From: Tridacna crocea | Taxonomy: Eukaryota; Mollusca; Bivalvia; Cardiida; Cardiidae | Reading direction: 5' to 3' | Assembly: GCA_943736015.1 (NCBI GenBank) | Contig: OX031058.1 | Location: forward strand, 18,811,001-18,875,000 | DNA length: 64,000 bases | Shown here: positions 1 through 12,500 of the stretch, piece by piece | Layout: every line of letters starts with the position of its first letter | How positions within the stretch are numbered: position 1 is the first letter of the stretch | Notes under the pieces: model-generated | The model's input: the letters and a program-made list of their open reading frames with translations, nothing else | Databases searched by the model: none | What the model was told of the DNA's origin: nothing | Made by a program: the position numbers and the translations under genes

Positions 1-62
1 GACAGATGCACGATGGACACCGGACCATGACATAAGCCTGCTGGCCTTCCGCCAGTGGAGCT
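1..62. repeat. Fragment of a dispersed repeat at the window edge
   Basis: The stretch containing ACCGGACCATGACATAAGCC and TGGCCTTCCGCCAGTGGAGC looks like a repeat I associate with bivalve genomes. Only the edge is present and no ends can be defined. Confidence 0.3.
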
Positions 63-180
63 AAAAAAAACTTGTAAAAGTTAGTGTGTCTGTTTGAAAG
101 GTATCTAGAGTTGTTAAAGACAGTACTTCAGTCATACTGCAACAACAAATATTGCTTAGTGAGCCTGCAATCAATGATCA

Positions 181-412
181 TTAAACTCATTACCAAACAA
201 CAAAATTCTAAACTGGTCCAAATTGAAAGCACTTGCAGACAACAAAAAAAACTGAACTAAAAAAAAATGAAATTCTTTTCCAGCAGGGTAGAAAACATTT
301 TGGGAAAAGGAGAAAATGCTGGTTACCAGCATTTTCTCCTTTTCCCACAATGTTTTCAAAAGACTTTTATCTCAGGGTCGTAAAAACCAGGGACTGTTTA
401 GTAAAGGGTTAA
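181..412 (+). mobile_element. MITE-A copy
   Basis: Complete copy with TTAA at both ends and an intact hairpin. Its right end lies 33 bp inside the intron after exon 10. Confidence 0.8.
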
Positions 413-445
413 TGCCACAGGATTAGAACTGAAGTAAGTCTGTAC

Positions 446-562
446 CTGCAGAAGATACACTAGGTGAACTGTGTGGTGGGGCATGTCCCTCAGACTGGCC
501 ATTTTTGTTGCTTGAGCCATGTCCATAGTCAATCACAGCAGGGGCTTGAAAGGGCTTTTCCT
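446..562 (-). CDS. YLPM1: YLPM1 exon 10, residues 1296-1335 (last exon in window)
   Basis: The acceptor is CTTTTTACAG at 563-564. It encodes EEKPFQAPAVIDYGHGSS then NKNGQSEGHAPPHSSPSVSS. The donor is GTACAG at 445 (phase 1). The IDYGH motif is shared with exon 9, so these two exons may be an internal duplication. No further coding exon is visible between 445 and 1, so the gene continues off the left edge. A MITE begins 33 bp into the intron. Confidence 0.8.
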
Positions 563-3500
563 CTGTAAAAAGAAACATTTTTTACATGTGGAGATTTCCT
601 TGAGGCAGTTGAAAGACTAATATCTCTTTGATTCTTCACTGATACTGTACATGTGCAGTAGGTACTCTAAAGAACTCTCGAATCCAGACAATTTAAACTA
701 GGACTATCACTAAACATGATTATACCCCCCACCAGCTTTTTGTCACAAAAATAGGTCTTTGTCACAGAATGCAGAATGGTTTAATACAAAAGTAAGAGTT
801 GAAAAAAGTTAAAAAAAATACAAGCCAGAGTTATGGTTCTTATGCATGACACTTTGTCTTGTGGTGAAGATTTCATGACCCTGAAAAAGGGGGCTTTCGA
901 AATCAATGAACACTGTAAGGTAATACAAGCAGGTTTATTCACTGGCATGGAAGATAAAGTTCTTGGGAAAAAAAAACCTGAATGAGAAAAACCCTACTTA
1001 GAATTCAATATTGAACTCATGTGAGCATCAAAATGAATTACTCTCCCTGAAAACTGAACATTTTCTACTGAAAAAAAAAACACGAAATATCTAGCACCAA
1101 TCATGCATTACTGCAGTTTGATAATCAAGGAAAGTAAATAGTAACAAACTTTATCCTTTATAAGAAGAGTTATTTTCCTTGATTCATGTTTAAATTGAAG
1201 TGCATATATATGGAAGCCCATTTTAAACTTGTGATTCCTGGGATAGAGTCAATCATTTTTCCAGTGTTCTGCTCGTCTGTTTGTGGTTAGATTATTTCTC
1301 AGGACAACAATATCAGATGATACTTACCAGATCCTGAACTAGGTTTATGCCCATAGTCTATTGTCTCTGCAGGTTTAAAAACACCAGGCTCATTGGAGGT
1401 CAGGGGTGAACGAGATCTGTATGGATCATATCTGTCTTCAAACCCTCTCCTGTTGTTACAGAGTCAAAAAAGGAGTGTGTATTTTTACACAAATTTGATG
1501 TTGTAGTGGTGTAAACATATCTAACCGTGTAATTGATATAGCACCGTCATGGAGAAAGCCTTTTCAAAACATAGTGAGAAATACAGATTTCCCGCATACT
1601 GTAGTTTTCTACCCTTCTGTTTAAGCTGTATTTAATTCATTGTCTGTGAATGCTCTCTATACTGGCAAGCTTAACATTTTGTGGTAAAGAGAAACTCTTT
1701 CAAGAAGTTTAACAAAACTTTGAACTAGATTAAATTGAAACCATTTGCAGACCACAAATCAAATGCAATATAAATGATGATTTTTGTCTATGAAAGAGTA
1801 GAAAACATTGTGAGAGAAGGAGAAAATGCTGGTTATCAGCATTTTCTCCTTTTTCCACAGTATTTTCAAAAGGCTTCTACCTCAGGGCCATAAAAACGAG
1901 GGATTCTGTGGTAAAGGGCTAAAATAGGACTAACCCACAGTCCCTTGGCTACATAAAAGGGAATCGGCAACCTGCTTTATGAACTGATGTGACCCAATTT
2001 CACGCTCATCAGAGATATCATGAATACAAACATTCAGACAGTTTCATATGTATCAGACTATAAACATGGCCTCTAGGAAAAACATTCATGCTTTATGAGT
2101 ATAAGACCAACAATGTGGCCTCTAAAATGCACATAAAGGCTTTCCAAGATTTGGTCCAAAACCCAGTGACCTAATTTCTTAACTGATATCACCTAATTTT
2201 TTCTTGTCCAAGACATTATCAAGACAAACAATCTGACCAAGTTTTGTGAGTATCAGTTGTGGCCTCCAGAGTGCACACAATAACACATTATTTTAGGATT
2301 CTGTCCCGTAACCTTCTTCTTGACCAAAAGGGACCCAATTTCCAACTTGTCTTGGATATCAACAAGACAAACATTCTTTCCTAGAATTTCTTTTTACCAG
2401 TGCTCTGCTCAATTTTCTTTTCGAGCCAGTGGCTGCTTTCCCACAGAACCATTGTAAAGACACTGATAGGTGTTGAGAGAAAAATGAATCCTGTTGCATT
2501 GACTATCATCAATCCTCAAAAAGGAATTGGCTATACTGGGGGTTTGAACCATCAACTCCCTGTTCTCAAGTCCTGTATGCTACAGACTGAGCTACTGGGG
2601 CCCTGCCTTACTGAAGTAAATATATTCAGTAATAACAGAGATATTGTAAAAAGCAAAAGATTTGCACGTTGACACTGATGAAGACAGTAACACCAGGGTC
2701 TGTATTCAACAACTATTCTGGTCTTATTCTTCAAGATTTCCTGTCTGTAAAGGTAAAAGAAATTCTGATTGGATAAACAATTTGGTTTAGCCAATCAGAA
2801 GTTCTGATACTTTCAGACTGACAAAATTATTAAGAAAAAAAAAACTAAGAATTTCCTAAGAATGGTTTGTAAATACAAAACTGCAAAGCTAAAAATTAAT
2901 ATTACAAAAAGTGGTGATAGGTAAAATAAAAAAAAAAAAAATTTTCTTAGCCCTTAACTTTAGTGAGTTTTCAAAATCAAATGAAAATGGACTAAAAGAA
3001 ATTTGGTGCTATTTTGCCTACCTTTCAAATCTAACAAGACACTAAATAGGGTAGAACCATCCAGAATTCTTTACATTCTGTTAGGTCTGAATATAAATGG
3101 GCCGATTCTTATGAACAGAAGGAAGAAGAAGATGCTAAAAGCCCCTTCTGAAAATGCTTTCAATGGGGCTTTTAACTGTAACCTTGAAGGTAAATTACAA
3201 AAGAATTTTCAAATACCTATAAGGGTCATCATAAGGTCGCCTGTAAGGATCATAGTAAGGATCTCTGTAGGGATCTGGTCTACCATAAGGATCTCTTCTA
3301 TCCCAATATGGGTCCCGCCTGTCATAGGGGTCTCTGTAGGGATCTGGGTATCTGTCCCTCTCATAGGGGTCTCTTGCATATGGATCTCTTTCACGCTCCT
3401 GTGTGTAAAGAATAGCAGTGTAATCTTCAGCTTCAGGGGAGCAGATATACTGTGGTTGTCACTGCGTATAAACTGACCCTTCACGAATTGACAAAACTAA

Positions 3501-6500
3501 AGAGTTGTCAAATTGGCAACAATTGCAGACAAAAAAACTAAATGTGCCCTATTGATGGGATTTGTTTTTTAACCCTTTACTCCATAGATACTCATTTCTA
3601 CGCATTGCTTGTAGAAGCCTTCGGAAAACATTGTGACGAGTAATTTCACCTTTTGTCACAACATTTTCTATGAAATCAAAAGGTGTCATATACACATAAG
3701 AAACAGCTTCATTCTTGCTGTTATTTAGGGTCAATTAGAGATACCACAGAAATGCCTTATGAGGTAAAGGGTAGAAAACAAAGTAGGAAAAGAAGAAAAT
3801 CCTTGTCATGAGTATTTTTTACCAAACAACAAAATTCAGACTTTTCCAAACCGAAAAACCTTGCAGTTGACAAACTAGATGTGACTCAAACAAGGGGATT
3901 GGTCTTAAAAATGGTGGAAACATTGCAAGAAAAGGAGAAAATGGTTGTTACCAGTATCTTCTCTTATTCCTGCAATGTTTTCAAAAGCCTTCTTTCTCAT
4001 GGTTGTTAATACATGTACGAGAAATTGTGTGGTGAGCGGTTAAGATTGTTCAAACAAAGTACAAAGTTAAGGCATGATCACTTTGTATCTTTGCCAAAGC
4101 TGTACAGAAAAGCAGTCAGTCAGCCTATTTCAATATTCCAAAGTTTTAAACGCTAAAATAAATATATGGACATTTAAAATTCAGTTTACCTTCTTTCAAA
4201 CAATCTTGTATTAATGTGTCTCTGACAAAAAAGCCTTTTAGCCAGCACTTTCTCCTATTTCCATGTATTTGTCGTTTGCAAAAGCTTTTAACTCCTTACC
4301 ACACAATTCCAACTTTTAATGACCCTGAGAAAAAAGCCTTTTGAAAACATTGTGGGAAAAGGAGAAAATGCTGGTAACCAGCATTTTCTCCTTTTCCCAA
4401 AATGTTTTCTACCCTTCCCATAACAAATTACAATTTTTGAGCCACATCTATTTTGTCGTCTGCAAATGCTTTCAATTTGGATGAGTCTAACATTTTACTG
4501 TGTGGTAAAGGGTTAATTTGGACTAGTCTAAAATTTTGTTGTCTGGTAAAGGATAAATACCTGAGATGACAAACTCCTTTGTCTAGTCAAAATGGCTGTA
4601 ACTGTGTGCAAAAGGTGGAGGTAGTAATAATTCTTTGATAGGTATAATTGTACCATACTCATAAAACACCTAAAATCTACTTACAGTACACTAAACCTTT
4701 ACCAAAGAACAAAGTGTAGCCCTATCCAAATTAAAAGGATTTGCAGATGATGATTTCAATTTGGCTAAAATGGTGCAATTTTACTATGACAGGGTAGAAG
4801 ACATTGTTGGGAAAGGAGAAAATGCTGGTTACCAGCATTTTCTCCTTTTGCAGCAATGTTTTCAAGAGGCTGCTTTCCTAGGGTCGGTAAACATCTCCAT
4901 TGCTAAGTAAAGAATTAAAGGTTACAACCTGATCAAAGATACATGTTTTTTTAAAATGATACTACATGTTCTGTGAGTGAATCTGTTGTAATGGAGGGGA
5001 GGGGCCTAAAAATGAAAGAAATGGAGAAATAGATTGTGCTCTATATTAGGCAAAGTTGTTTCCATTGGTTTCCTGTATTACAAGAATGCTTATGTCCCTT
5101 CATGTATTTTATGTTTCATCAGACAAAACTATTTCAGGACTGTCAAAACTCAAAGTATTTCTAGATGACCAATCAAATGCGGCATAAATTTTCAATTCAT
5201 CCATTATCCCTTTACCACACAATCCCGACTTTTAACGACCCTGAGAAAGAAGCCTTTTGAAAACATTGAGGGAAAAGGAGAAAATGCTGGTAACCAACAT
5301 TTTCTCCTTTTCTCAAAATATTTTCTACCCTTCCTAACACAAACTTTGATTTTCAGTCACACTTATTTTGTTGTCTGCAAATGCTTTCAATTTGGGCCAG
5401 TCTAAAATTTTGTCATTTGGTAAAGAGTTAGAGGGTAGAATACCTTCTGGGAAATGAAACAGCCTGTAAACCCTTTACTCCATAATGATGATTTTTAACG
5501 AGGCCTTTTGAAAACATTGTTGGAAAAGGAGATACTGCTGGTTATCAGCATTTTCACCTTTTCCAATAATGTTTTCTATCGTTTCAGAAACAAATTGAAC
5601 TTATTCCACATTGTTTTCTACCTTTCCAAAGTCAAAACTTAATTTTGATTCACATTTATTTTGTCGTCTGCAAATGCTTTCAATTTGGACAAGTCCAAAA
5701 TTATGTCGTTTGGTAAAGAGTTAACTTTCTAACTCACCCCTGGGAAGCCAAATCTATCTCTTGCAAATCTATCCCTCTCTAGGTCATCCCTGGGTCTAAA
5801 TCCTCTAAAACCTGGACTCTCTTCTCTTCCATAAGGATCAAGGCCACGCCTAAATCTGTCTTCTGGACCAGGGCGACCAAGTCTAATATCCTGATTGCCA
5901 AACTGCTCAGTTTCAAGTGACTCTTGGGCAACATCACCTTCAGCAAACTGGGCATCTTGATCATACTCAGCCTCTTGTCCATACTCCTCCAACTGAACCC
6001 CTTGTTGTTCAAACTCGCCCCCTTCATCGTAATTTAGGTCAGTCTGACCATAAGCATCCTGATCTTGACCTTGGTAGTAATCCTCTTCCTCCTGCATATA
6101 TTCCTCAGTTTCTGGATAGGTGTCCTCAAAACCTTGATCCTCTTCTTGATAGAACTGCCCTTGGTCATCTGCTGTATCAAACTGGCCTTGTGAATCGCCC
6201 CATTTTCTCTTGCCAAATTTATTCTATATGTGACAAAAAGTAAATATGTTAGATAACCTGATCACAAAAATTTTAGACTTGCCGAAATTAAACCTTTACG
6301 CTTTTAACCCTTTGCTCCATAGATACTCATTTCTACGCATTGTGTGTAGGAGCCTTGGAAAACATTGTGGCAAAAGGTGAAATTGCTCATGATGAGCAAT
6401 TTCACCTTTTGTCACAATATTTTTTTTGCTATCAAAAGGTGTCATATACACATAAGAAACGGCTTCATCCTTGTTGTTATTTAGGTTCAATTAGAGATGG

Positions 6501-9500
6501 GGTGAAGGGTTAAGATCCAGAGGAAAAAGCCTTCTGAAAACATTGTGGTAAAAGGTGAAATTGCTGGTAACCAGCATTTTCTTTTTTTCTGACAATGCTT
6601 TCAACTCTCCCAAAGTAAAGTTTCAACTTTTAATGTCCACAGCAAATGCTTTCATTTTAGACAAGTCTAAAATTTTGTAGTATGGTAACAAGTTAAAAGC
6701 TCCTATGTTAGACAAAATAAATGTTACTCAAACACAGAAATCCCCCATTGGATGGGTAGAAAATGTTGTGGGAAAAGGAGACCATGCTGATTACCAGCAT
6801 TTTCCACTCTTCTCACACTATTTCAAAAAGGCTCCTTCCTCAAGGTCTTTAACAACCAGGATTATATGGTGCAGGGTTTAACAATATGATAAAAGTGTGA
6901 GCACCAATTCAGGATGTCAATGCTTTGATGCAAGTGCTTTTTCAGAGAAATTTTATGTCTGAAAAGAAGCTTCACTGCATCAAAAATACTTTTAGCCTTT
7001 CATATCCTATTTGTCTGGTCTCCCCTAGTGAAAGTTTAAAGTAAATATATATCATTGATTACCGTAATTTGCATATGTTTTGGGACACCCAAAAAATTGG
7101 GACACCATCAAAAATCGCGAAAATAATTATTTTTCATGACCCAAAGATTTGGGACATACTAAAAATTGCAAAGTGAGATCGGTACTTTTTTGTTCCTAAG
7201 AATTGGGACAGTGAATAGCTATTTAGGGAAAAAGAAAATCTTTCAATCCGTTTGAAAACGTTTGTTTGCAAATATTTACTTTGGCTTATGTGTAGTTTTA
7301 TTTCTCCACATGCAACATCGTAAGCATGTTTCCCAACCCTCACGATTTCAATGGGAGTTACCTGATTGAAGACAAAAAAAACGATCACCTGACAGTCTAA
7401 TTTAAACCCTAAATCAAACAGAAATCCGACGTAAGTGTAAAAAGGGTGTGATAAACTTCTATCCAAGATCCATAACGTGTGTACATCCAAAGCTGACAGA
7501 GTTGACACGCATGTAATTCATGGTCAATCGAGTTTAATGTCTATAAATAGAAATCAAGGTACACAGTTTTTACCCAAGGTTTATCGATCGAAGATCGACG
7601 AACCAATCAAATTTGAGATCGGTCCGAGTAGGTACTTGTCAGAGTGGAATTAACGTCACCTCACGTACATGTAAAGAGGTAAGATATGTTGTGAATTTAT
7701 CTACAAACGCACAATGACATCTTCGACGCGATCCAAAGACGCAGACAATAATGAGTGACAAGTTAATAATCAACAAAAATAATGAGAAAAAGCGACATTT
7801 TAAACTCTTAGTGCTCAAATTGATCGGTGGAATTCCAATCTGTCTAAAAATAGATCACCCTGCAAACCTGATATCAGTGACGTTCCAATATTTCAACGTC
7901 TGCAACATTCGACGGGTTAGCGGCGAGTGACTTTCAGTATGACAGATAGTCTTGTTTGACCATAAGTTTTGGGACAGCTGACAAAATAATTATTTCTTTG
8001 TAGACCAAAGTTTTGGGACAGGAAAAAATTAATTATTTTTTACTGTCCCAAAATTTAAGCAAATTACGGTAGTATGACAAATACCAATAACAAGATTAAG
8101 ACAATTTCTTACAGGCTCTTTGAAAATAGTTGCTGAACTCTTGACAACATTTTAGACCAGTCCAAACAGAAAGCATTTGTAGATGACAAGACCTGGTTGA
8201 AAAAATGAAATTTGTTGTTGAAAGGGTAGGAAACATTGTAGGAAACAGAGAAAATGCTCATAACTCCTTTTCTCACAATGTTTTCAAAAGGCTTCTTTCA
8301 CAGGGTCGTTAAAAGTGAGGATTGTTTGGTAAAGGGTTTACTAGAAGATTGACCAGATGCAACATCTTGAATTCATCATGGGGAATTTTAAATGGCACAT
8401 GTACTCATGAAGGAGACAAATTATGGCAAACTACATAGAAATATTTCCAATATGTAGAATTAATGGCTGGTTCATGCTCTATATATAAATTCTTTTTTTC
8501 ATTAACCTTGAGCTTGGACCAAACTGAACAAATGACTCAGATGACATTTCTATTGGTAAAATTATTCTTAAATCAGTTAATAAATGTAAAAGCTGTAGCT
8601 CACACAAGCTGTATCTATGACAATCTTAAAATTTGACTTTTAAGTGTGACCTTGACCTTGCATGTACTTAAAGGCTAAACAAATGATGCAAATCGCACTT
8701 CTACTTTAAAATGGAGAAGATTTGTGTAAAACTAATTCTTAAATCCATTAAGAAATGTAAATATTGTTGCTCGAACAAGCTCTATTTACATCTAAGACAA
8801 TTATACATGTATATATCATTTGACCTGTATGAGTGACTTTGACCTTGGATCAATCTGAACAAATGCTTCAAATGAAACCTCCAATCCTACAAGACAAAAA
8901 CTATGCCCAATTGTTGTGAAATCCTAATATATATGTAGAAGTTGTAGCTTGAAGCAATTATAGGACATTTCATCATTTGACCTTCACATGAGACCTTGAC
9001 CTTAAACTTTCTGTTCAATGCATCTGCAAAATGTAGCCAAGTCCGAGCAAGCTGACCGTAGTTGAAACATTTTGGTATTGGTCACTTTTTTGTGCATTAA
9101 CCCATTACCAAATGACAAAATTTTAGGTTTGTCAAAATTAAAAGGAATTGCAGATGACTGACAATATGAATTTGTTTTGTGAAGGATAGAAAACATTGTG
9201 GGAAAAAAGGCTTTCCCACAATGTTTTCTAGAGGCTTCTTTCTCAGATCCGTCAAAAGTAGGGATTGTATGGTAATGGGTTAAAGGACCAGCAGACAAAA
9301 TGGATATTATGTATCTAAGTTAGGCTGTCCTGATGACTGTGATATTAATTCAGATAAATATAAGTTAATCAACATACTTGATTCCCACTTTCAAAAAGTC
9401 TGTCTCTAGCAAAGGTGTTATTTCCTCTTCCTCGTCCTCTGTCACCATGACTTCTAGCCCCACCTCTACCTCGCTGAATTCCTTGCTCATTTCTTGCAAA

Positions 9501-12500
9501 TCCCTCCTCATGCATTGGTCCCCTATCCTCTTGACCCCATCCCATAAAACTACCTTCTTGTCCTCTATCTCCACGACCTCGCCCTGCAAAACCACCCTCT
9601 TGCAACAGACTCCTGCCTCCCCTACCTCTACCTCCAAAACCAGCATCCTCAGAATGTCCTACATCTCCCCTACCTCTCCCTCTAAAAGCCCCTTCTTGCA
9701 CTTGACCCCTGTTACCTCTACCTCTTCCTCGGAAACTTCCCTCTTGCATCTGTCCTCCGTCTCCCCTACCTCTCCCTCCAAAGCTGTCATCTTGCACTTG
9801 ACCCCTGTCTCCCTGACCTCTACCTCCAAAACCTCCTTGTGCACCTCGCCCAAACCCACCTCCCCTTCCTCTACGATTTCCAATCTTGTCAAAACCCTGT
9901 TCCTGCTCATGTTCTTGAGTTCTTTTCTCTCTCTGTTCCCTATCTCTATCAAATTGACCTACGGTGTCTATGTCGAACAAAGACTTTATTTGGGGTTCTG
10001 ACTTTTGAGAAGTGAATTGGCCTTTTGTCCATGGAGGCCCTTGACCTTCATTGGCTTTGTGCTCTGGCTTTTCAGAGTTAAATCTATTTTTTGCCCAAGA
10101 AGGCCCTTGCCCCTCATTTGGAGGGGGGTCTGGCTTTGATGCATTATATCTGTTTCTTGCCCAGGGGGGCCCTTGTCCCTCACTTGCTTGTTCAGGTGGT
10201 ACATCAGTTTGTCTAGAATATGACACAGACTCACTTTCATCTGTCTGTTGATTGGTATAAGGATTGGGAATACTTTTATTTCTTATATAATTATCAGAAC
10301 TGACTCCAGTCCCTGAAACAGTTTTTACACTATCCCCCTGTGTATTGCTCTGAGTATAAGTACCAGTTTGTCTATTTTCTGACGGTCCTTTCAAATAACT
10401 GTTATTTGTATTTGTAGAAGACATGGGCGTGGTAGAGGATGCAGTATAACCTGATGAAGAAACAGATCCAAATGATGATGATACTGATGATGACTTCGGT
10501 GACTCTGATGGAACTTTACCAGCATTTGATAATGAGGGTGATGATGAAACTGGCAGGGAAGATGGCTTTTCTGTCTTTTCCTCTGGAGGTGGTTCAAAAA
10601 CTTCTCCCTTTATGGAAATAAGTAAAGAATCCAACATAAATTGTGCTTCATAATTATAAGATAGTGTTGAATAAGTGTATGAAATAGTCATATGCAAGGA
10701 TTTGGCAAGTTTAATCCATTATTGCACTGTCTCAAGCAGAGCTCCAGATAGAGGGAATGATTTCGATTTCAAAATTGAAAATGTAGATTATTCTCCACTA
10801 AACCCTATGTTGTGGGTACTCATTAGAATCGCCTCATTGAGACGATTCTAATGAGTACCCACAACATAGGGTTTGAAAGAGAAATAAAGGATTTAGAATA
10901 CCATCACTCCCTCTCACCTGGAGCTCTGTTCAAGTTTAATGACCCTAAGGCAGAAGGCCTTCGAAAACAATGGAAGAAATTGCTGGTACAGCATTTTCTC
11001 CTTTTCCCACAATGTTGTCTATCTTTTCAAGGACAAATACCATTATGAGCCACACATACTTCCTTGTCTGCAAATCCATTGAATTTAGGCGAAGCTTAAT
11101 TTCAGTACTGTCAGTTGGACGGTAAATATTTTCTTGACAAGTTTTATGAATTTTTTATCTAAAAAGCCAGCAAATATGTGATTCTATATTTTCAAATAAT
11201 CACTTCATCTAAACATTTTATGTTACAAATATCTGATTAGATCTTAATGTGACACCTACATGTTCATGAATAAGACCACAATACTTTGACAGTTGAGTAC
11301 TTTATGGATTAAAGAAGCCAAAATAATTAAATCTTTCCCATGAATGAATGTTATTTTATGGTGCATCGACAGCTTTGGTTATTCAGCTCACAAATCTGTG
11401 TTAAAAGATAATAAAAGTGGAACTGTTTAAAATGAATAAATACTCTTTCCCAAACTGCAAAATTTTACACAGGTCCAAACTGAAAGCACCTGCAGACAAC
11501 AAAATAAATTTAAGTCAAAAATTGAAAAGTTTGTTTCCAGCAGGATAGAAAACATTGTGGGAAAAGGAGAAAATGCTGGTTACCAGCATTTTCTCCTTTT
11601 CCCATTATGTTTTCAAGAGGCTTCTATCCCAGAGTAGTAAAAACCAGGGATTGTTTGGTAAAGGTTAACCCACTTGCACTTTGTTTCAAACTAAATGGGA
11701 AATACCCAAGTTCTGCAAAGATTATCAATACTGACAAACTCTAACCTTGTACCAGATAATCTTGTGTTAAAAAAAACAACCTATACAAGGCACTGGAAAC
11801 TTAAAAACCTTTACCAAACAATCCCTGGTCTTTACCACCCTCAGATAGAAGGCTCTTTAAAACATAGTGGGAAAAGGAGAAAATGCTGGTAACCAGCATT
11901 TTCACAATTTCCCACAATGCTTTCTACATTACTGGAAACAAATTTCAATTTTTGAGTGGCATATATTTTGTCATCTCCATGTGCTTTCACTTTTGACAAG
12001 TCTAAAATTCTGTGGTTTGGTAAAAGAGAAAAATGCTAATGCCATTACTTTCTTCTTTTCCCTCATGTTTTCTACTACTCCACAGACCAATTTCACTATT
12101 GTAAACATTTCTAATTTGCCATCTGCATATGCCTTCCGTTTGGACAATGCCATATGTTTTTATTGTTTGATAAAAAGGTAAAATTTTAACTCATTACCAA
12201 ACAATAATAATATAGACTTATCCAAATTCAAAGCATTTGCAGACGACAAAATAAAAGTGACTGAAAATTTGAAACTTGTTTTGTGAAGAGTAGAAAACAT
12301 TGTGGGAAAAGGAGAAAATGCTGGATGCCAGCATTTTTTCCTTTTCCCACAATGCTTTCTAAAGTCTTCTTTATCAGGGGCGTCAAAAGTAGGGATTGTG
12401 TGGTAATGGGTTAAAGGTTATTTTAACCTGAAACACTTCTGGTTGTTTCATTTCCGGTCTCATCCCATATGGAACCATCATTCCATGAGGGCCCATCATT

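Noticed and set aside
2527..2603. Functional tRNA gene on the minus strand
   Set aside because: A and B boxes are present but the sequence continues into a SINE body shared with other copies, and stem pairing is imperfect.
3003..3476. 157-codon plus-strand ORF with repeated GVSVGIWVSV-like segments
   Set aside because: It is the complement of the DPY-repeat exon 8; apparent repeats come from the DPY repeats.
5917..6243. 108-codon plus-strand ORF
   Set aside because: Antisense of YLPM1 exon 7; no motif and the exon frame on the minus strand is continuous with neighbouring exons.
7134..7508. 124-codon minus-strand ORF as a transposase
   Set aside because: No catalytic or DNA-binding motif seen; it includes the repetitive TTTTGGGACA end of the element.
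9378..10001. 207-codon plus-strand ORF rich in S, T and P
   Set aside because: It is the antisense shadow of the RG-repeat part of YLPM1 exon 6; the low-complexity composition keeps several frames open.
10737..10928. hAT assignment of element H by an 8-bp duplication
   Set aside because: Flanks GTCTCAAG and TTCAAGTT share only CAAG out of register, so the duplication is not convincing.
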